DNA of 64,000 bases from Microbacterium immunditiarum (GCF_013409785.1 NZ_JACCBV010000001.1:2108001-2172000), one strand, 5' to 3'. Shown: positions 42,960 through 52,484, counted from the first letter of the stretch. Translations and numbers: made by a program. The notes: generated by a model from the sequence alone, not told the origin.

Positions 42960-44738
42960 TCACACGCTCTGGATCGCACGCATCGCGTCGACGAGCCCGC
43001 GACCTTGGAATGTCGCATCGCGCCCGAGGTCGTTCGCGGAATCCAGGAGGATCCGCTTGACGTCGTCGGGCTTGCCGATGAACTCCCTGTGCACCGAGAG
43101 GAAGGCAGCGGCCACTCCTGATACATGCGGCGCCGACATCGAGGTGCCCGAGTCCTCGACATAGGTGATGTCGGATGCCTTCTCATCGGCCTTCAACTGG
43201 ACGTTCGCGCGCGCCCGCTCGAGCAGCTCCCCGGCACCCGCGCTCACGACCCGCTCACCGGGGGCGACGACGTCCGGCTTGGGGCGGCCGTCGCCGGTCG
43301 GCCCCTTCGACGAGAAGTACGAGACGCCCGTGGAGTAGGGCTTGATGGAGGTCGAGCCGACCGTGATCGCGCGCGCGGCGTTGCCCGGGTCGTTGATCGT
43401 CATGCCGAACCCGAGGCGCATCTCGCGCCCCGAAGTGTCGCGCGCAGCACCGTATCCGGTGTTGCCGGCCGACACGACGACGCACACGCCGTTGGCCACG
43501 AGCCGGTCGACTTCGCGACACACCGGCGAGAGACCGGTCGCGAACCACGAGGGATCGAACGGATACCCCAGCGAGAGGTTCACGCCGTGGACGTTGAGCT
43601 CGCGACCCGACCGGTTGAGCTCTTCGATGTACTCGAGCGCTTCAAGGAGCGACGCGAGATCGCCGGTGCGGTCGTCGCGCAGCACCTTGATCGAGAGGAT
43701 CTTCGCCTTCGGGGCCATCCCCGAGATGCTGTCGAGCTCGACTCGCTCGACGCCGGTGGCACCCTCCGCCGTGCGGTACCACGTCGCGGCGCAGATGCGC
43801 TTGCCGCGCGGCTTCGCGATCTGGCCCCCCGCGATGATGCCTGCGACGTGGGTGCCGTGGCCGTTCGGATCGCGCAGTGCGTCGGCATCCGTCGTACCCG
43901 ATACGAAACTCCGCGGCCTCAGTGATTCGGGCAGGTCGAGCGTGTCGTATGTCCGGAAGTGCGCGTGCGTCCGGTCGACCCCGGTGTCCAGCACCGCCCA
44001 CACGATGCCGTCGCCCGTCGCGTCGAACGAGCGGACCGCGGCATCCGCCTTCATCGTCGTGACCGAGCGATGGATCGTCGCGCGGACCTCGAAGTTGGGC
44101 CACACGCGGTTGATGAAGCTCCGCGGAGCGGTCTTCTGCTCCTGCCGGTCTCGCGGCGGCGTGCGGCCCTTGTCGGCGTCGATGCGCACCAGCTCGAGGA
44201 TCTCGTCCGCCGTGAGCGCCGCCATGACGTAATGGTTCGTCGTCGTCGGATACGCCTCGAGCGTGCGCCCGCCGGCGGCGATCCGGATCATCGCGAGCAG
44301 CTCCTGCGCGGCGTTCTCGAGGGGGATCCCGCTGTCGGTCCGCAGCTCGATCACGATGCCGATCAGCTCGTCCTCGCTCGCCGACGCCATGCGCTCGGCG
44401 AGCGGTCGTGTGATGACCGAGTCCGTCACGAGCGACACGGTGCGCGGCACGTCCGGGAGGGGGAACGCCGGCGCCGTCGGCGGGATGCGCGGAGGACCGG
44501 GCGGCTCTTCGGCGCCCGCCTCCTCCGGCTCCGCCCCCTCGCCGGCCTCCGGCGCCTCACCCTCGGGCGGTTCACCGGGGGCCGCGCGACGAGAGGGCAC
44601 CGGGCGCTTGCCGCCTTCGGGCCCCTCACCCCGTGGCTTCGGCCGGGGCGGTTCCGGCTCGAGATCTGCCTCCGCCTCGACTGCGGGGAACTCGCGCGGC
44701 AGCGGCGTGCGGCTGTCGTCGTCGGATGTTCGTGCCAC
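42960..44738 (-). CDS. S8 subtilisin-like serine peptidase, no signal peptide
   Basis: A 592-residue subtilase. The catalytic triad is Asp251 (AVLDTGVD), His294 (NGHGTHVAG) and Ser533 (DSGTSMSAPHVSG), with the oxyanion Asn in VSAGNTG. Residues 1-95 are acidic and Pro-rich; 96-200 form a domain that may be an I9-like prodomain. No signal peptide or membrane helix is visible, which is unusual for bacterial subtilases and implies a cytosolic or regulated protease. It starts at GTG 44738 behind a G-rich site. It is co-oriented with and 43 nt upstream of the alpha/beta hydrolase gene. Confidence 0.9.
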   Translation of the reverse strand: MARTSDDDSRTPLPREFPAVEAEADLEPEPPRPKPRGEGPEGGKRPVPSRRAAPGEPPEGEAPEAGEGAEPEEAGAEEPPGPPRIPPTAPAFPLPDVPRTVSLVTDSVITRPLAERMASASEDELIGIVIELRTDSGIPLENAAQELLAMIRIAAGGRTLEAYPTTTNHYVMAALTADEILELVRIDADKGRTPPRDRQEQKTAPRSFINRVWPNFEVRATIHRSVTTMKADAAVRSFDATGDGIVWAVLDTGVDRTHAHFRTYDTLDLPESLRPRSFVSGTTDADALRDPNGHGTHVAGIIAGGQIAKPRGKRICAATWYRTAEGATGVERVELDSISGMAPKAKILSIKVLRDDRTGDLASLLEALEYIEELNRSGRELNVHGVNLSLGYPFDPSWFATGLSPVCREVDRLVANGVCVVVSAGNTGYGAARDTSGREMRLGFGMTINDPGNAARAITVGSTSIKPYSTGVSYFSSKGPTGDGRPKPDVVAPGERVVSAGAGELLERARANVQLKADEKASDITYVEDSGTSMSAPHVSGVAAAFLSVHREFIGKPDDVKRILLDSANDLGRDATFQGRGLVDAMRAIQSV

Positions 44739-44831
44739 GGCGCCCCCCGAGCGTTGATCCGTCTTCCCGCGGTGAGCGTACCGCCGGACGGCGCCCGGGT
44801 GCTACGGCCGCGTGAGCGACGGCAGGGCGGC

Positions 44832-45785
44832 TCAGCTGAGCTCGAACTCGTCCTCGTCAGACTCGTCGCCCGCCGCGGGAAGCGCGCTGCGACGGCGGAA
44901 CGTGCCGCCGACCTTGCGCGCGGCGCCGCCCACGGCGGTCGCGCTCTTCGCGACCCCGTCGACGATGACACCGCCCGCGCGTCGGAACGTCTGCGCGGCA
45001 GCCGACTCGAGCCGCGTCGCGCCCGGTCGCGGCTCGAGCTCGGGCGGCATCGCGACGGGCGCGACGCCGAACGCGCGGCGCGAGTTCACGAGCACTCGAC
45101 GCCCCAGGATGTGGTTGCCCGCGCCGCCGATCACGGCTCCGACGCCGAACGGCAGCGCCTTGCCGATGAACGACGCGCCGCCCTTCGCAGCGAACTGACG
45201 TGTGAACGCGGTCTTCAGGCGGTCGACGAGCGGGCCCATCGCGGCGCGGGGGAGCGTTTTGGTGATGAGCTCGCCCCAGTATCGGTCGCGCGTGACGCCT
45301 TTGCCCGCGGCCTGTCGCGCGAGCTGCGTGACGAGGTCGACGCCCTCTTTGCCGAGCATGAGGGTCAGCACGAGGGCCCGCGCACGGTCGGGATCCGACA
45401 CCGGGATTCCATGGACCTCGGCGACCGACTGCGCGAAGAGCGCCGTGGCCTCCAGGAACGCGACGGTCTCGACACCGCTGAGCGTCAACGTGACGCCGGT
45501 CCCGATGCCCGGGACGACCGCTGTCGCCCCCACCGCAGCGCCGCCGGTGGTCACGGCGGCGAGATAGCGCCGCTCGAGCATCCGGACGACGTCCGTCGCC
45601 GTGGCATCCGGATGCCGCAGGCGAATGCTGCGCAGGTGGGCGAGCACGACCGGCCGCTGGATCGCGAGCACCTTGTCGAGGGCGCGGACGGTTCGCGGAT
45701 GCTCCGGCGATCCGGCAGGGGGAAGCCCCCCGTCCCACGGCGTGTCGTCGGGCAGGGAGTGGATGCGGTGCACCTTCTCGGCCAT
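44832..45785 (-). CDS. EcsC family protein
   Basis: A 317-residue protein with the EcsC core: VVPGIGTGVTLTLSGVETVAF near residue 90, then GVGAVIGGAGNHILGRRVL. The glycine-rich segments may insert into or touch the membrane. The tail is acidic (DESDEDEFEL). Start ATG 45785 is chosen because TAGGAT ends 7 nt upstream; an alternative six codons earlier lacks a signal. The family function is unknown. It precedes the S8-hydrolase pair by about 90 bp on the same strand. Confidence 0.82.
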   Translation of the reverse strand: MAEKVHRIHSLPDDTPWDGGLPPAGSPEHPRTVRALDKVLAIQRPVVLAHLRSIRLRHPDATATDVVRMLERRYLAAVTTGGAAVGATAVVPGIGTGVTLTLSGVETVAFLEATALFAQSVAEVHGIPVSDPDRARALVLTLMLGKEGVDLVTQLARQAAGKGVTRDRYWGELITKTLPRAAMGPLVDRLKTAFTRQFAAKGGASFIGKALPFGVGAVIGGAGNHILGRRVLVNSRRAFGVAPVAMPPELEPRPGATRLESAAAQTFRRAGGVIVDGVAKSATAVGGAARKVGGTFRRRSALPAAGDESDEDEFELS

Positions 45786-45792
45786 CAGGCCG

Positions 45793-45798
45793 ATCCTA
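45793..45798 (-). promoter_or_regulatory. -10 box (TAGGAT) of leaderless promoter
   Basis: On the minus strand TAGGAT ends 7 nt before ATG 45785. Confidence 0.55.
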
Positions 45799-45875
45799 AG
45801 CACGCCGATCTGGCCGGAACCTGTGGAACGCCCGACGAACCGGAATCGGCCGACGGCGACGACGGCTGAGACGAC

Positions 45876-46568
45876 TCAGACGAAGAGGTTCGCGCGCTCG
45901 AGGTCTTCGGCGAAGTCGACCTCGACGGCGTACAGGTCGGAGATGTCCATCGGTGCGAGGCGCAGGCCGTCTTCGGCGATCGCGAGCTCGAGGCCGCGCT
46001 CGAAGTAGTCCTGGTCGTCGACGCGCTGCAGCTGGCGGATGAACGCCTTCTTGTCGGCGCTGGAGATGTAGTTGATCCCGACCGCCTCGCCGATGCCGTC
46101 CTTGACGGTCTTCGACAGCTCGGCGATGTGGCCGCGCTCGTCGATCGTGTACTTGACCTCTTCGTCGCTCACCTTCGCGGTGTTGACGGTGACGAACGAC
46201 TGGTCGCGCTCGATGAACGACACGGCGCGGCCCAGGACGCGCGGGTCGAACACGACATCGCCGTTCATCCACAGCACGCTCGCGCGGCCCGTCGCGTTGA
46301 GGGCGCGCAGAAGGCTCTTGGACGTGTTCGTCTGGTCGTAGCGGTCGTTGTAGACGTAGTCGACGTGCGGGAACGCCTCGACGATCGTCTCGGCGCGGTA
46401 GCCCACGACGGTCGTGATGCGGGCGTCGTGGCCGAAGGCGGCACGGATGTTGTCGTGCTGCTGCTGCATGATGCTGCGGCCGTCGTTCAACTCGGTGAGG
46501 GGCTTCGGAAGGGCTCGGCCCAGCCGCGAACCCATGCCGGCCGCGAGGATGACGGTCTGAAGTGTCAC
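45876..46568 (-). CDS. Sugar-phosphate/choline-type nucleotidyltransferase
   Basis: A 230-residue NTP transferase. VILAAGMGSRLGRALPKPL holds the nucleotide-binding loop and the PKPL signature; VLWMNGDVVFDP carries the metal-binding Asp. It is closest in layout to LicC-like phosphocholine cytidylyltransferases, so it may activate a polyol or choline phosphate for wall polymers, perhaps those built at 32.6-37.8 kb. GTG 46568 is preceded by AGGAGA 6-7 nt upstream. A 16-bp palindrome lies in its leader. Confidence 0.87.
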   Translation of the reverse strand: MTLQTVILAAGMGSRLGRALPKPLTELNDGRSIMQQQHDNIRAAFGHDARITTVVGYRAETIVEAFPHVDYVYNDRYDQTNTSKSLLRALNATGRASVLWMNGDVVFDPRVLGRAVSFIERDQSFVTVNTAKVSDEEVKYTIDERGHIAELSKTVKDGIGEAVGINYISSADKKAFIRQLQRVDDQDYFERGLELAIAEDGLRLAPMDISDLYAVEVDFAEDLERANLFV

Positions 46569-46594
46569 GGTTGTCTCCTGGAGTGCTCGTTTGG

Positions 46595-46610
46595 CGTCAG
46601 TTCACTGACG
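46595..46610. promoter_or_regulatory. 16-bp palindrome in the leader of the nucleotidyltransferase gene
   Basis: CGTCAGTTCACTGACG is a perfect inverted repeat, 27 bp before GTG 46568, between the start and a possible minus-strand -10 (TACCAT, about 46634-46639). The 2-nt centre is too tight for a good hairpin, so a protein-binding site is more likely. Confidence 0.45.
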
Positions 46611-46750
46611 CGACACTCCTTCGTGCCTGGTTCATGGTAGCGAGGGCTCCTGAAAGGGCGCACAATGTTCGCCGTCCGTTGCCGTTTTGTGACATAACGC
46701 GCTGTTGTGGACAAACCGTGCCCCACTGGGGAGTTTCACAGCGCGGTTGA

Positions 46751-46756
46751 TACGTT
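46751..46756 (+). promoter_or_regulatory. -10 box (TACGTT) of leaderless promoter
   Basis: TACGTT ends 6 nt before GTG 46763. Confidence 0.55.
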
Positions 46757-46762
46757 GGACAG

Positions 46763-48307
46763 GTGACTCCCTCTCTGCCGGTGCCACACGACTCCGCTCC
46801 AGACGACCCGGAACGGCCCGACGAGAGCGCGCAGACGCCGGAGCTGCTGATCCTCCCACCCCGGCCGCCCCTGCCGGCCGACGCCGCGGCGCACGCTGAA
46901 TCGGCAGAGAAGACGGATGCTGCGACCGACGCCGCACCACCGGCGACCGGGTCCGGCTCGCCGTTCCCGGCGCAGTCCGATCGTCCGCGCGAGGCGAAGG
47001 GCAAGGGGAGGAGACGCGGCAAGGGCCGCGCCGCCGCGAAGGCGGATCCCGGTCCGCCCCCGCCGCTGCCGCCCGACGTCGTCGTGCCCGGGCCGGCCGA
47101 GGAGGTCATGATCGAGGGCGACATCGCCGTTCCTCCGAGGCCGCCGCTGCCGGCCGCAGCGCTCGCGTCGACCGACGTGGAGATCGACGTGCCGCCGCCT
47201 CCGCCCCCGCCCGTCCGCGCCGGCGAAGTCGCCGTGGCTCTCACGACGATCGAGGAGGAGACGGAGATCGAGACCGAGACGGATGCGGTGGCCGACGAGG
47301 AGGCCGTCGTCGTCGACGACGAGACGGTGGAGGCGGAGACGCCCGAGACGGTCGAGCCCGAGGCGACGGAGGCAGAGCCGATGGTCGAGGCTGCTGAGGT
47401 CACGGCGCCCGAGGGCGAGATCGCCGAGGGCGAGATCGCCGAAGCACCGACCGCACCCGAGGCGCCTGCACACACGGCATCCGTCATCGAGCCGAAGCCC
47501 GTCGAGCACGTGCCGGCGGTCCTCACCGTGTCGGACGTCGATCCGGCGCAGGCGGCGCTCGTGCTGCGGGGTGTGTCGAAGTCGTTCGGCGGGGCGCTCG
47601 CGGTCGACGGTGTCGACCTCACCGTGCCCGCCGGCACGTTCTACGGACTCGTCGGCCCCAACGGCGCCGGCAAGACCACGACGCTGTCGATGATCTCGGG
47701 GCTGCTGCGTCCCGACCGCGGGTCCGTGCACGTGACGGGCATCGACGTGCGCGCGAACCCGCGGGGTGCGAAGCGCCGCATGGGCGTGCTGCCCGACCGG
47801 CTGCGCACGTTCGACCGGCTGACCGGGCGTCAGCTCCTCCATTACTACGGGGTGCTGCGCGGCCTCCCGGCGGCGGTCGTCGAGAGCCGCACGGCAGACC
47901 TCGCTCGCGCGTTCGACCTCACCGACGCGCTCGGCCGGGTCGTCGCCGACTACTCGGCCGGCATGGCGAAGAAGGTCATGCTCGCGGGGGCGATGATCCA
48001 CTCGCCGCGACTCCTCGTGCTCGACGAGCCCTTCGAAGCGGTCGATCCCGTCTCCAGCGCGATCATCCTCGACATCCTCTCCACGTACGTCGCGCACGGA
48101 GGGACCGTCATCCTGTCGAGCCACGGCATGGAGCTCGTCGAGCGCGTGTGCTCGCGCGTCGCGGTGCTCGTGGCCGGGCAGGTGCTCGCCGAGGGCACGA
48201 TCGACGAAGTGCGCGGCGAGCTCACCCTCGAGCAGCGGTTCATCGAGCTCGCGGGCGGCCTCAGCGACGTGGAGGGCCTGGAGTGGCTGCACACGTTCTC
48301 CGACTGA
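46763..48307 (+). CDS. ABC transporter ATPase with 260-residue acidic Pro-rich N-terminal extension
   Basis: A 514-residue protein. Residues 1-260 are low-complexity, with repeated PPRPPLP/PPPLPP blocks and runs of Glu. Residues 265-514 form a normal nucleotide-binding domain: Walker A GPNGAGKTTT near 297, a signature reading DYSAGMAKK instead of LSGGQ, Walker B LLVLDEPFEAVDP and the switch His in LSSHGMELVE. With the permease 8 nt downstream it forms an ABC-2 type exporter of unknown substrate. The whole frame is open from the leaderless GTG 46763, and composition supports the extension as coding. Confidence 0.9.
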   Translation: MTPSLPVPHDSAPDDPERPDESAQTPELLILPPRPPLPADAAAHAESAEKTDAATDAAPPATGSGSPFPAQSDRPREAKGKGRRRGKGRAAAKADPGPPPPLPPDVVVPGPAEEVMIEGDIAVPPRPPLPAAALASTDVEIDVPPPPPPPVRAGEVAVALTTIEEETEIETETDAVADEEAVVVDDETVEAETPETVEPEATEAEPMVEAAEVTAPEGEIAEGEIAEAPTAPEAPAHTASVIEPKPVEHVPAVLTVSDVDPAQAALVLRGVSKSFGGALAVDGVDLTVPAGTFYGLVGPNGAGKTTTLSMISGLLRPDRGSVHVTGIDVRANPRGAKRRMGVLPDRLRTFDRLTGRQLLHYYGVLRGLPAAVVESRTADLARAFDLTDALGRVVADYSAGMAKKVMLAGAMIHSPRLLVLDEPFEAVDPVSSAIILDILSTYVAHGGTVILSSHGMELVERVCSRVAVLVAGQVLAEGTIDEVRGELTLEQRFIELAGGLSDVEGLEWLHTFSD

Positions 48308-48315
48308 GGGTCGCG

Positions 48316-49848
48316 ATGCTCCTCGGAGCACTGCGAGGAGACATCGAAGCGGTCACGCGCACGATCGCGTGGCTCATCGTCGTCCTCGGCTCGACGGCGC
48401 TCGTGTGCTGGGCGCTGCTGAGCCTTGCGGATGCCGGAACCGACGTCGCCCTCACCGTGGCCGTCCTCGGCGGCTCCGCCGTCACGGCGGGCTTCGCGAT
48501 CGCACCGATCGTCGGGGGAGTGGCCGACCCGCTCGACCCGCGCCGGTTCGCGCTCATCGGCCTTCCCACGGGACGTCTCGCCGCGGTGCTCGCGGTCGCG
48601 GGACTCATCAGCGTCCCGATCGCGGCGCTGCTCGCGGCCGCCATCAGCTCCGCCATCATGTGGAGGGACGTCGGCGTCCCGTGGGGGGCGGGCGCGGCAT
48701 CCGTCGTTCTCGGTGTCATCACGTGCGCGCTCCTGGCCCGCACGTGCATGGCGCTCACATCGCTGTTCCTCCGTGAGCGGCGGTCGCGCGAGCTGTCGGG
48801 TGTGTTCCTGCTCGCGGTCGTCGTGGTGGTCGTGCCGGTCGGCGTGTTCCTCGCGTCGCTCGAGTGGGACGGCCGGGTGCCGCCGCAGCTCGTCGAGGCG
48901 GTGCAGATCCTGGCGCGCACGCCGCTCGGCGCCGCATGGGCGTTCCCGGGGCTCATCGCCGAGGGCGGCGACGCGGGCCTGAGCCTGTTCGTGGCGATCG
49001 CGACGGTCGTCGTGCTCGCGGGCCTGTGGGCGCTGCTCGTGCACCGGCTGCTCACGACGACCGAGCGACCGGCGTCGGTGCGCGAGCGCGGCGGGCTCGG
49101 ATGGTTCGCCGTCGCGCCCGGGACGCCGGGCGGTGCGGTCGCGGCGCGTAGCCTCTTCTACTGGCTGCGGGACGCGCGCTACCTCGTCAACATCGTGATC
49201 ATCCCGGTGGCTGCTGCGGTCACGACGATCCCTCTCCTGATCGCCGGTGTCCCGCCCGCGATCGTGGCGCTCGTGCCTGTGCCCTTCATCGCGCTGTTCC
49301 TCGGATGGCTGCCGCACAACGACGTCGCCTACGACTCGACCGCCGTGTGGATGCACGTCGGCAGTGGCGTGCGCGGCTTCTCCGACCGCATCGGACGCCT
49401 CGTCCCCGTGCTGTTCATCGGCATCCCGCTGCTCGCGGTCGCGATCCCGGTGGCGATCGTGTTGCACGGGCGCTGGGCGATGCTCCCTGCGCTGATCGGC
49501 GTGTGCGCGTCGCTCTTCCTGTCGGGCCTCGGGCTGTCAAGCATCTCGTCGGTCCTCGCCCCCTACGCGGTGTCGCACCCGGGTGAGAGCCCGTTCGAGC
49601 AGCCGCAGCGCGTCGGCGCGACCGGCGCGGTCGCGCAGAGCCTCGTGCTCTTCGGGGCGATCGTCCTGAGCGTCCCGGCGCTGTGGTGGGGCTGGCTCGC
49701 GATCGAAGGGGACTCCGAGGCCGCGACGACCGCTCTGTGGGGCGGCGCCGGCATCGGGTTCGGGGTGCTGGTCGTCGGCATCGCGATCGGCTCGGTCCTG
49801 TTCGAGCGTCGCGGCGGTCGAATCATGGAGTTCGCCGAGACGACCTGA
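48316..49848 (+). CDS. ABC-2 type transporter permease
   Basis: A 510-residue polytopic protein with about twelve hydrophobic helices, for example IAWLIVVLGSTALVCWALL and VSGVFLLAVVVVVVPVGVFL-like stretches near residue 160. It is the membrane partner of the preceding ATPase. ATG 48316 follows GAGGGT that overlaps the upstream stop region. Substrate unknown; the large size suggests a fused two-half permease. Confidence 0.88.
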   Translation: MLLGALRGDIEAVTRTIAWLIVVLGSTALVCWALLSLADAGTDVALTVAVLGGSAVTAGFAIAPIVGGVADPLDPRRFALIGLPTGRLAAVLAVAGLISVPIAALLAAAISSAIMWRDVGVPWGAGAASVVLGVITCALLARTCMALTSLFLRERRSRELSGVFLLAVVVVVVPVGVFLASLEWDGRVPPQLVEAVQILARTPLGAAWAFPGLIAEGGDAGLSLFVAIATVVVLAGLWALLVHRLLTTTERPASVRERGGLGWFAVAPGTPGGAVAARSLFYWLRDARYLVNIVIIPVAAAVTTIPLLIAGVPPAIVALVPVPFIALFLGWLPHNDVAYDSTAVWMHVGSGVRGFSDRIGRLVPVLFIGIPLLAVAIPVAIVLHGRWAMLPALIGVCASLFLSGLGLSSISSVLAPYAVSHPGESPFEQPQRVGATGAVAQSLVLFGAIVLSVPALWWGWLAIEGDSEAATTALWGGAGIGFGVLVVGIAIGSVLFERRGGRIMEFAETT

Positions 49849-49910
49849 TGCGGGTCTCGGATGGACGGATGCGGCGCATCCGTCACCGCCTCCGGAGGCG
49901 AGCCCGCGAG

Positions 49911-49916
49911 TAGACT
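49911..49916 (+). promoter_or_regulatory. -10 box (TAGACT) before the DUF3039 gene
   Basis: TAGACT ends 8 nt before ATG 49925, close to the leaderless spacing seen elsewhere in the window. Confidence 0.45.
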
Positions 49917-49924
49917 TACCCTCC

Positions 49925-50191
49925 ATGAGCACCCCCCTCGAAGGCCCTGACCAGGGCGGACTCGCCACTCTCGATCGCGAGCTCGAAGAGCTCATCCGCG
50001 AAGAGAACATCGAGCCGGGTGACCACGAGCGCTTCTCGCACTACGTGAAGAAGGACAAGATCCTCGAGTCGGCCCTCACCGGCAAGCCGGTGCGGGCGCT
50101 GTGCGGCAAGAAGTGGACGCCCGGGCGCGACCCGGAGAAGTTCCCCGTGTGCCCGACCTGCAAGGAGATCTACGAGTCGATGGCGGGCTGA
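49925..50191 (+). CDS. DUF3039 family protein
   Basis: An 88-residue actinobacterial protein. GDHERFSHYVKKDKI in the middle and CGKKWTPGRDP with CPTCKEIY at the end are family hallmarks; the three cysteines and a His may hold zinc. Function unknown. It is convergent with pncB, 4 bp apart. Confidence 0.92.
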   Translation: MSTPLEGPDQGGLATLDRELEELIREENIEPGDHERFSHYVKKDKILESALTGKPVRALCGKKWTPGRDPEKFPVCPTCKEIYESMAG

Positions 50192-50195
50192 GCCG

Positions 50196-51533
50196 TCACA
50201 CCGCGTCCGCGTCGACGTAGACCGTAGGGATGGCCGGGTCGGACCGGCTGAGCGCGAGGGCACGCACCGGCAGCTCTTCGCGCACACGCGCGTGATGCCG
50301 GCGCGCCGCCTCGACGCCCTCGGGGCCCTCGTACGAGGCATCCGTCTCACCGTTGACGACCAGGGGAACCTGCAGCGCTCTCGCACCGGGGTGCCGGTCG
50401 GGGGTGTCGATCTGTTCGAAGCCGTCCGACACGACGATGAGCTCGCTCGTCGCGGTGCCCTCGTCGAGCGTGCGGAAGGCGGCCTTCCGCCCGCCGCGCG
50501 AGGCCTTGTCGGCCGACGCCTTCTCGACGCCGATCCAGGCGCCGTCGTCGTCCTGCCGTGCGACGAGCTTGTAGACCATGCCCGCGGTCGGCGTGCCCGA
50601 CCCCGTCACGACCGACGTGCCGACGCCGTACGAGTCGACGGGTGAGGCGGCGAGCGCCGCGATCGCGTACTCGTCGAGGTCGCTCGTCACGGTGATCTTC
50701 GTGTCGATCGCGCCGAGCTCGTCGAGGAGCTCCCGCACCTCGGCGGCGACGATCGGCAGGTCGCCCGAGTCGATCCGCACGCCGCCGAGCCCCGTGCCCG
50801 CGACCCGCACCGCCGTCTCGACGCCCTCGCGGATGTCGTACGTGTCGACGAGCAACGTCGTGTCGACGCCGAGCGTCTCGACCTGGGCGCGGAAGGCCGC
50901 CTCCTCGGTGTCGTGGAGGAGCGTCCACGCGTGGGCAGCGGTCCCCATCGTCGGAATGCCCCACCGGCGGCCGGCCTCGAGGTTCGACGTCGCGCTGAAC
51001 CCGGCGATGTAGGCGGCGCGGGCCGCGGCGATCGCGGATGCCTCGCCGGCGCGGCGCGAGCCCATCTCGGCGAGCGGACGCTCTCCGGCGGCGACGCTCA
51101 TGCGGGCGGCCGCGGTCGCGACGGCCGAGTCGTGGTTGAGCACGCTGAGCGCGAGCGTCTCGAGCACGACGGCCTCCGCGAACGTGCCCTCGACGGTGAG
51201 GATGGGGGAGCCGGGGAAGTACAGCTCGCCCTCGCGGTACCCCGTGATGTCGCCGCTGAACCGGTAGCCCTCGAGGAAGTCGATCGTCTCCGCGTCGACG
51301 ACCCGCTCGTCGCGCAGGTATCGGAGCTCGTCGTGCCCGAAGCGGAAGTCGCGCAGGAGCATCAGGAGGCGCCCTGTGCCCGCGACGACGCCGAAACGGC
51401 GGCCTCCGGGAAGCCTTCGGCCGAAGAGCTCGAACACGCACCGGCGGCCGGCGGTTCCGTCGCGCAGGGCTGCGTCGAGCATCGTGAGCTCGTACCGGTC
51501 GGTGTGCAGGGCGGAGCTCGTCCAGGCCGTCAT
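50196..51533 (-). CDS. pncB: Nicotinate phosphoribosyltransferase
   Basis: A 445-residue type II phosphoribosyltransferase that makes nicotinate mononucleotide from nicotinate and PRPP in NAD salvage. Hallmarks are [13 protein letters not shown] at the N-terminus, [13 protein letters not shown], the central [10 protein letters not shown], and [17 protein letters not shown] 51533 is leaderless (TAGGCT 6 nt upstream). The promoter overlaps that of murI in a 44-bp divergent spacer. Confidence 0.93.
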   Translation of the reverse strand: MTAWTSSALHTDRYELTMLDAALRDGTAGRRCVFELFGRRLPGGRRFGVVAGTGRLLMLLRDFRFGHDELRYLRDERVVDAETIDFLEGYRFSGDITGYREGELYFPGSPILTVEGTFAEAVVLETLALSVLNHDSAVATAAARMSVAAGERPLAEMGSRRAGEASAIAAARAAYIAGFSATSNLEAGRRWGIPTMGTAAHAWTLLHDTEEAAFRAQVETLGVDTTLLVDTYDIREGVETAVRVAGTGLGGVRIDSGDLPIVAAEVRELLDELGAIDTKITVTSDLDEYAIAALAASPVDSYGVGTSVVTGSGTPTAGMVYKLVARQDDDGAWIGVEKASADKASRGGRKAAFRTLDEGTATSELIVVSDGFEQIDTPDRHPGARALQVPLVVNGETDASYEGPEGVEAARRHHARVREELPVRALALSRSDPAIPTVYVDADAV

Positions 51534-51539
51534 GCGGTC

Positions 51540-51545
51540 AGCCTA
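51540..51545 (-). promoter_or_regulatory. -10 box (TAGGCT) of leaderless pncB promoter
   Basis: On the minus strand TAGGCT ends 6 nt before ATG 51533. Confidence 0.55.
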
Positions 51546-51563
51546 GTGATCAGGGCGCTGGCG

Positions 51564-51569
51564 TAGGCT
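51564..51569 (+). promoter_or_regulatory. -10 box (TAGGCT) of murI promoter
   Basis: TAGGCT ends 8 nt before GTG 51578. Its -35 region would coincide with the pncB -10 box. Confidence 0.5.
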
Positions 51570-51577
51570 GGCTGATC

Positions 51578-52423
51578 GTGACCCTTCGACCGACTCGCGA
51601 CGGCGCCGACGCGCCGATCGGAATCTTCGACTCGGGTGTGGGCGGACTCACGGTCGCGCGCGCTGTCTCGGCGCTCCTCCCACGCGAGTCCATCCTCTAC
51701 CTCGGCGACACCGCCCGCTCGCCCTACGGGCCGAAGCCGATCGCCGACGTGCGGCGCTACTCGCTCGAGGTGCTCGACACGCTCGTCGAGCAGGGCGTCA
51801 AGATGCTCGTGATCGCGTGCAACACGGCATCCGCCGCCATGCTGCGCGACGCGCGCGAGCGTTACGACGTCCCCGTCGTCGAGGTCATCGGCCCCGCCGT
51901 GCGCACCGCGATGTCGACGACACGCAACGGCCGCATCGGCGTGATCGGCACCGCGGGCACGATCAGCTCGGGCGCCTACCAGGACATGCTCGAGGTCAAC
52001 GAGCGCCTCACCGTCTTCGCGCGGGCGTGCCCGCGCTTCGTCGAGTTCGTCGAGGCGGGCGTCACCGGCACGCCCGAGGTGCTCGCGGTCGCCGAGGACT
52101 ACCTCGCGCCCTTGCGCCACGCGGGCGTCGACACGCTCGTGCTCGGCTGCACCCACTACCCGTTCCTGGAGGGCGCGATCAGCTACGTGATGGGTCCCGA
52201 CGTCTCGCTCGTCTCGAGCGACACCGAGACCGCGAAGGACGTCTACCGCCAGCTCGTGTCCCGCGACCTGCTCGCGGGGCCGGATGCCGCGCCCACCCAC
52301 GTCTACGAGGCGACGGGCGCATCCGCCGACGAGTTCCTCGACCTCGCCCACCGCCTCATGGGCCGCGAGGTCTCTGCGGTGCGGCTCGTGCAGACCGGCG
52401 CGATCGACCTGCCCACCGGCTGA
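51578..52423 (+). CDS. murI: Glutamate racemase
   Basis: A 281-residue cofactor-independent racemase making D-glutamate for peptidoglycan. The two catalytic cysteines lie in IACNTAS (about residue 85) and LGCTHYP (about 195); [12 protein letters not shown] is the N-terminal signature. It starts at GTG 51578. It is followed by rph and rdgB, a murI-rph-rdgB order common in actinobacteria. Confidence 0.95.
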   Translation: MTLRPTRDGADAPIGIFDSGVGGLTVARAVSALLPRESILYLGDTARSPYGPKPIADVRRYSLEVLDTLVEQGVKMLVIACNTASAAMLRDARERYDVPVVEVIGPAVRTAMSTTRNGRIGVIGTAGTISSGAYQDMLEVNERLTVFARACPRFVEFVEAGVTGTPEVLAVAEDYLAPLRHAGVDTLVLGCTHYPFLEGAISYVMGPDVSLVSSDTETAKDVYRQLVSRDLLAGPDAAPTHVYEATGASADEFLDLAHRLMGREVSAVRLVQTGAIDLPTG

Positions 52424-52484
52424 CACCCCGGGCGGACGCACCCCCGCTCACATACCCGGCTCAACGACCACAAGGAGATCCCCA

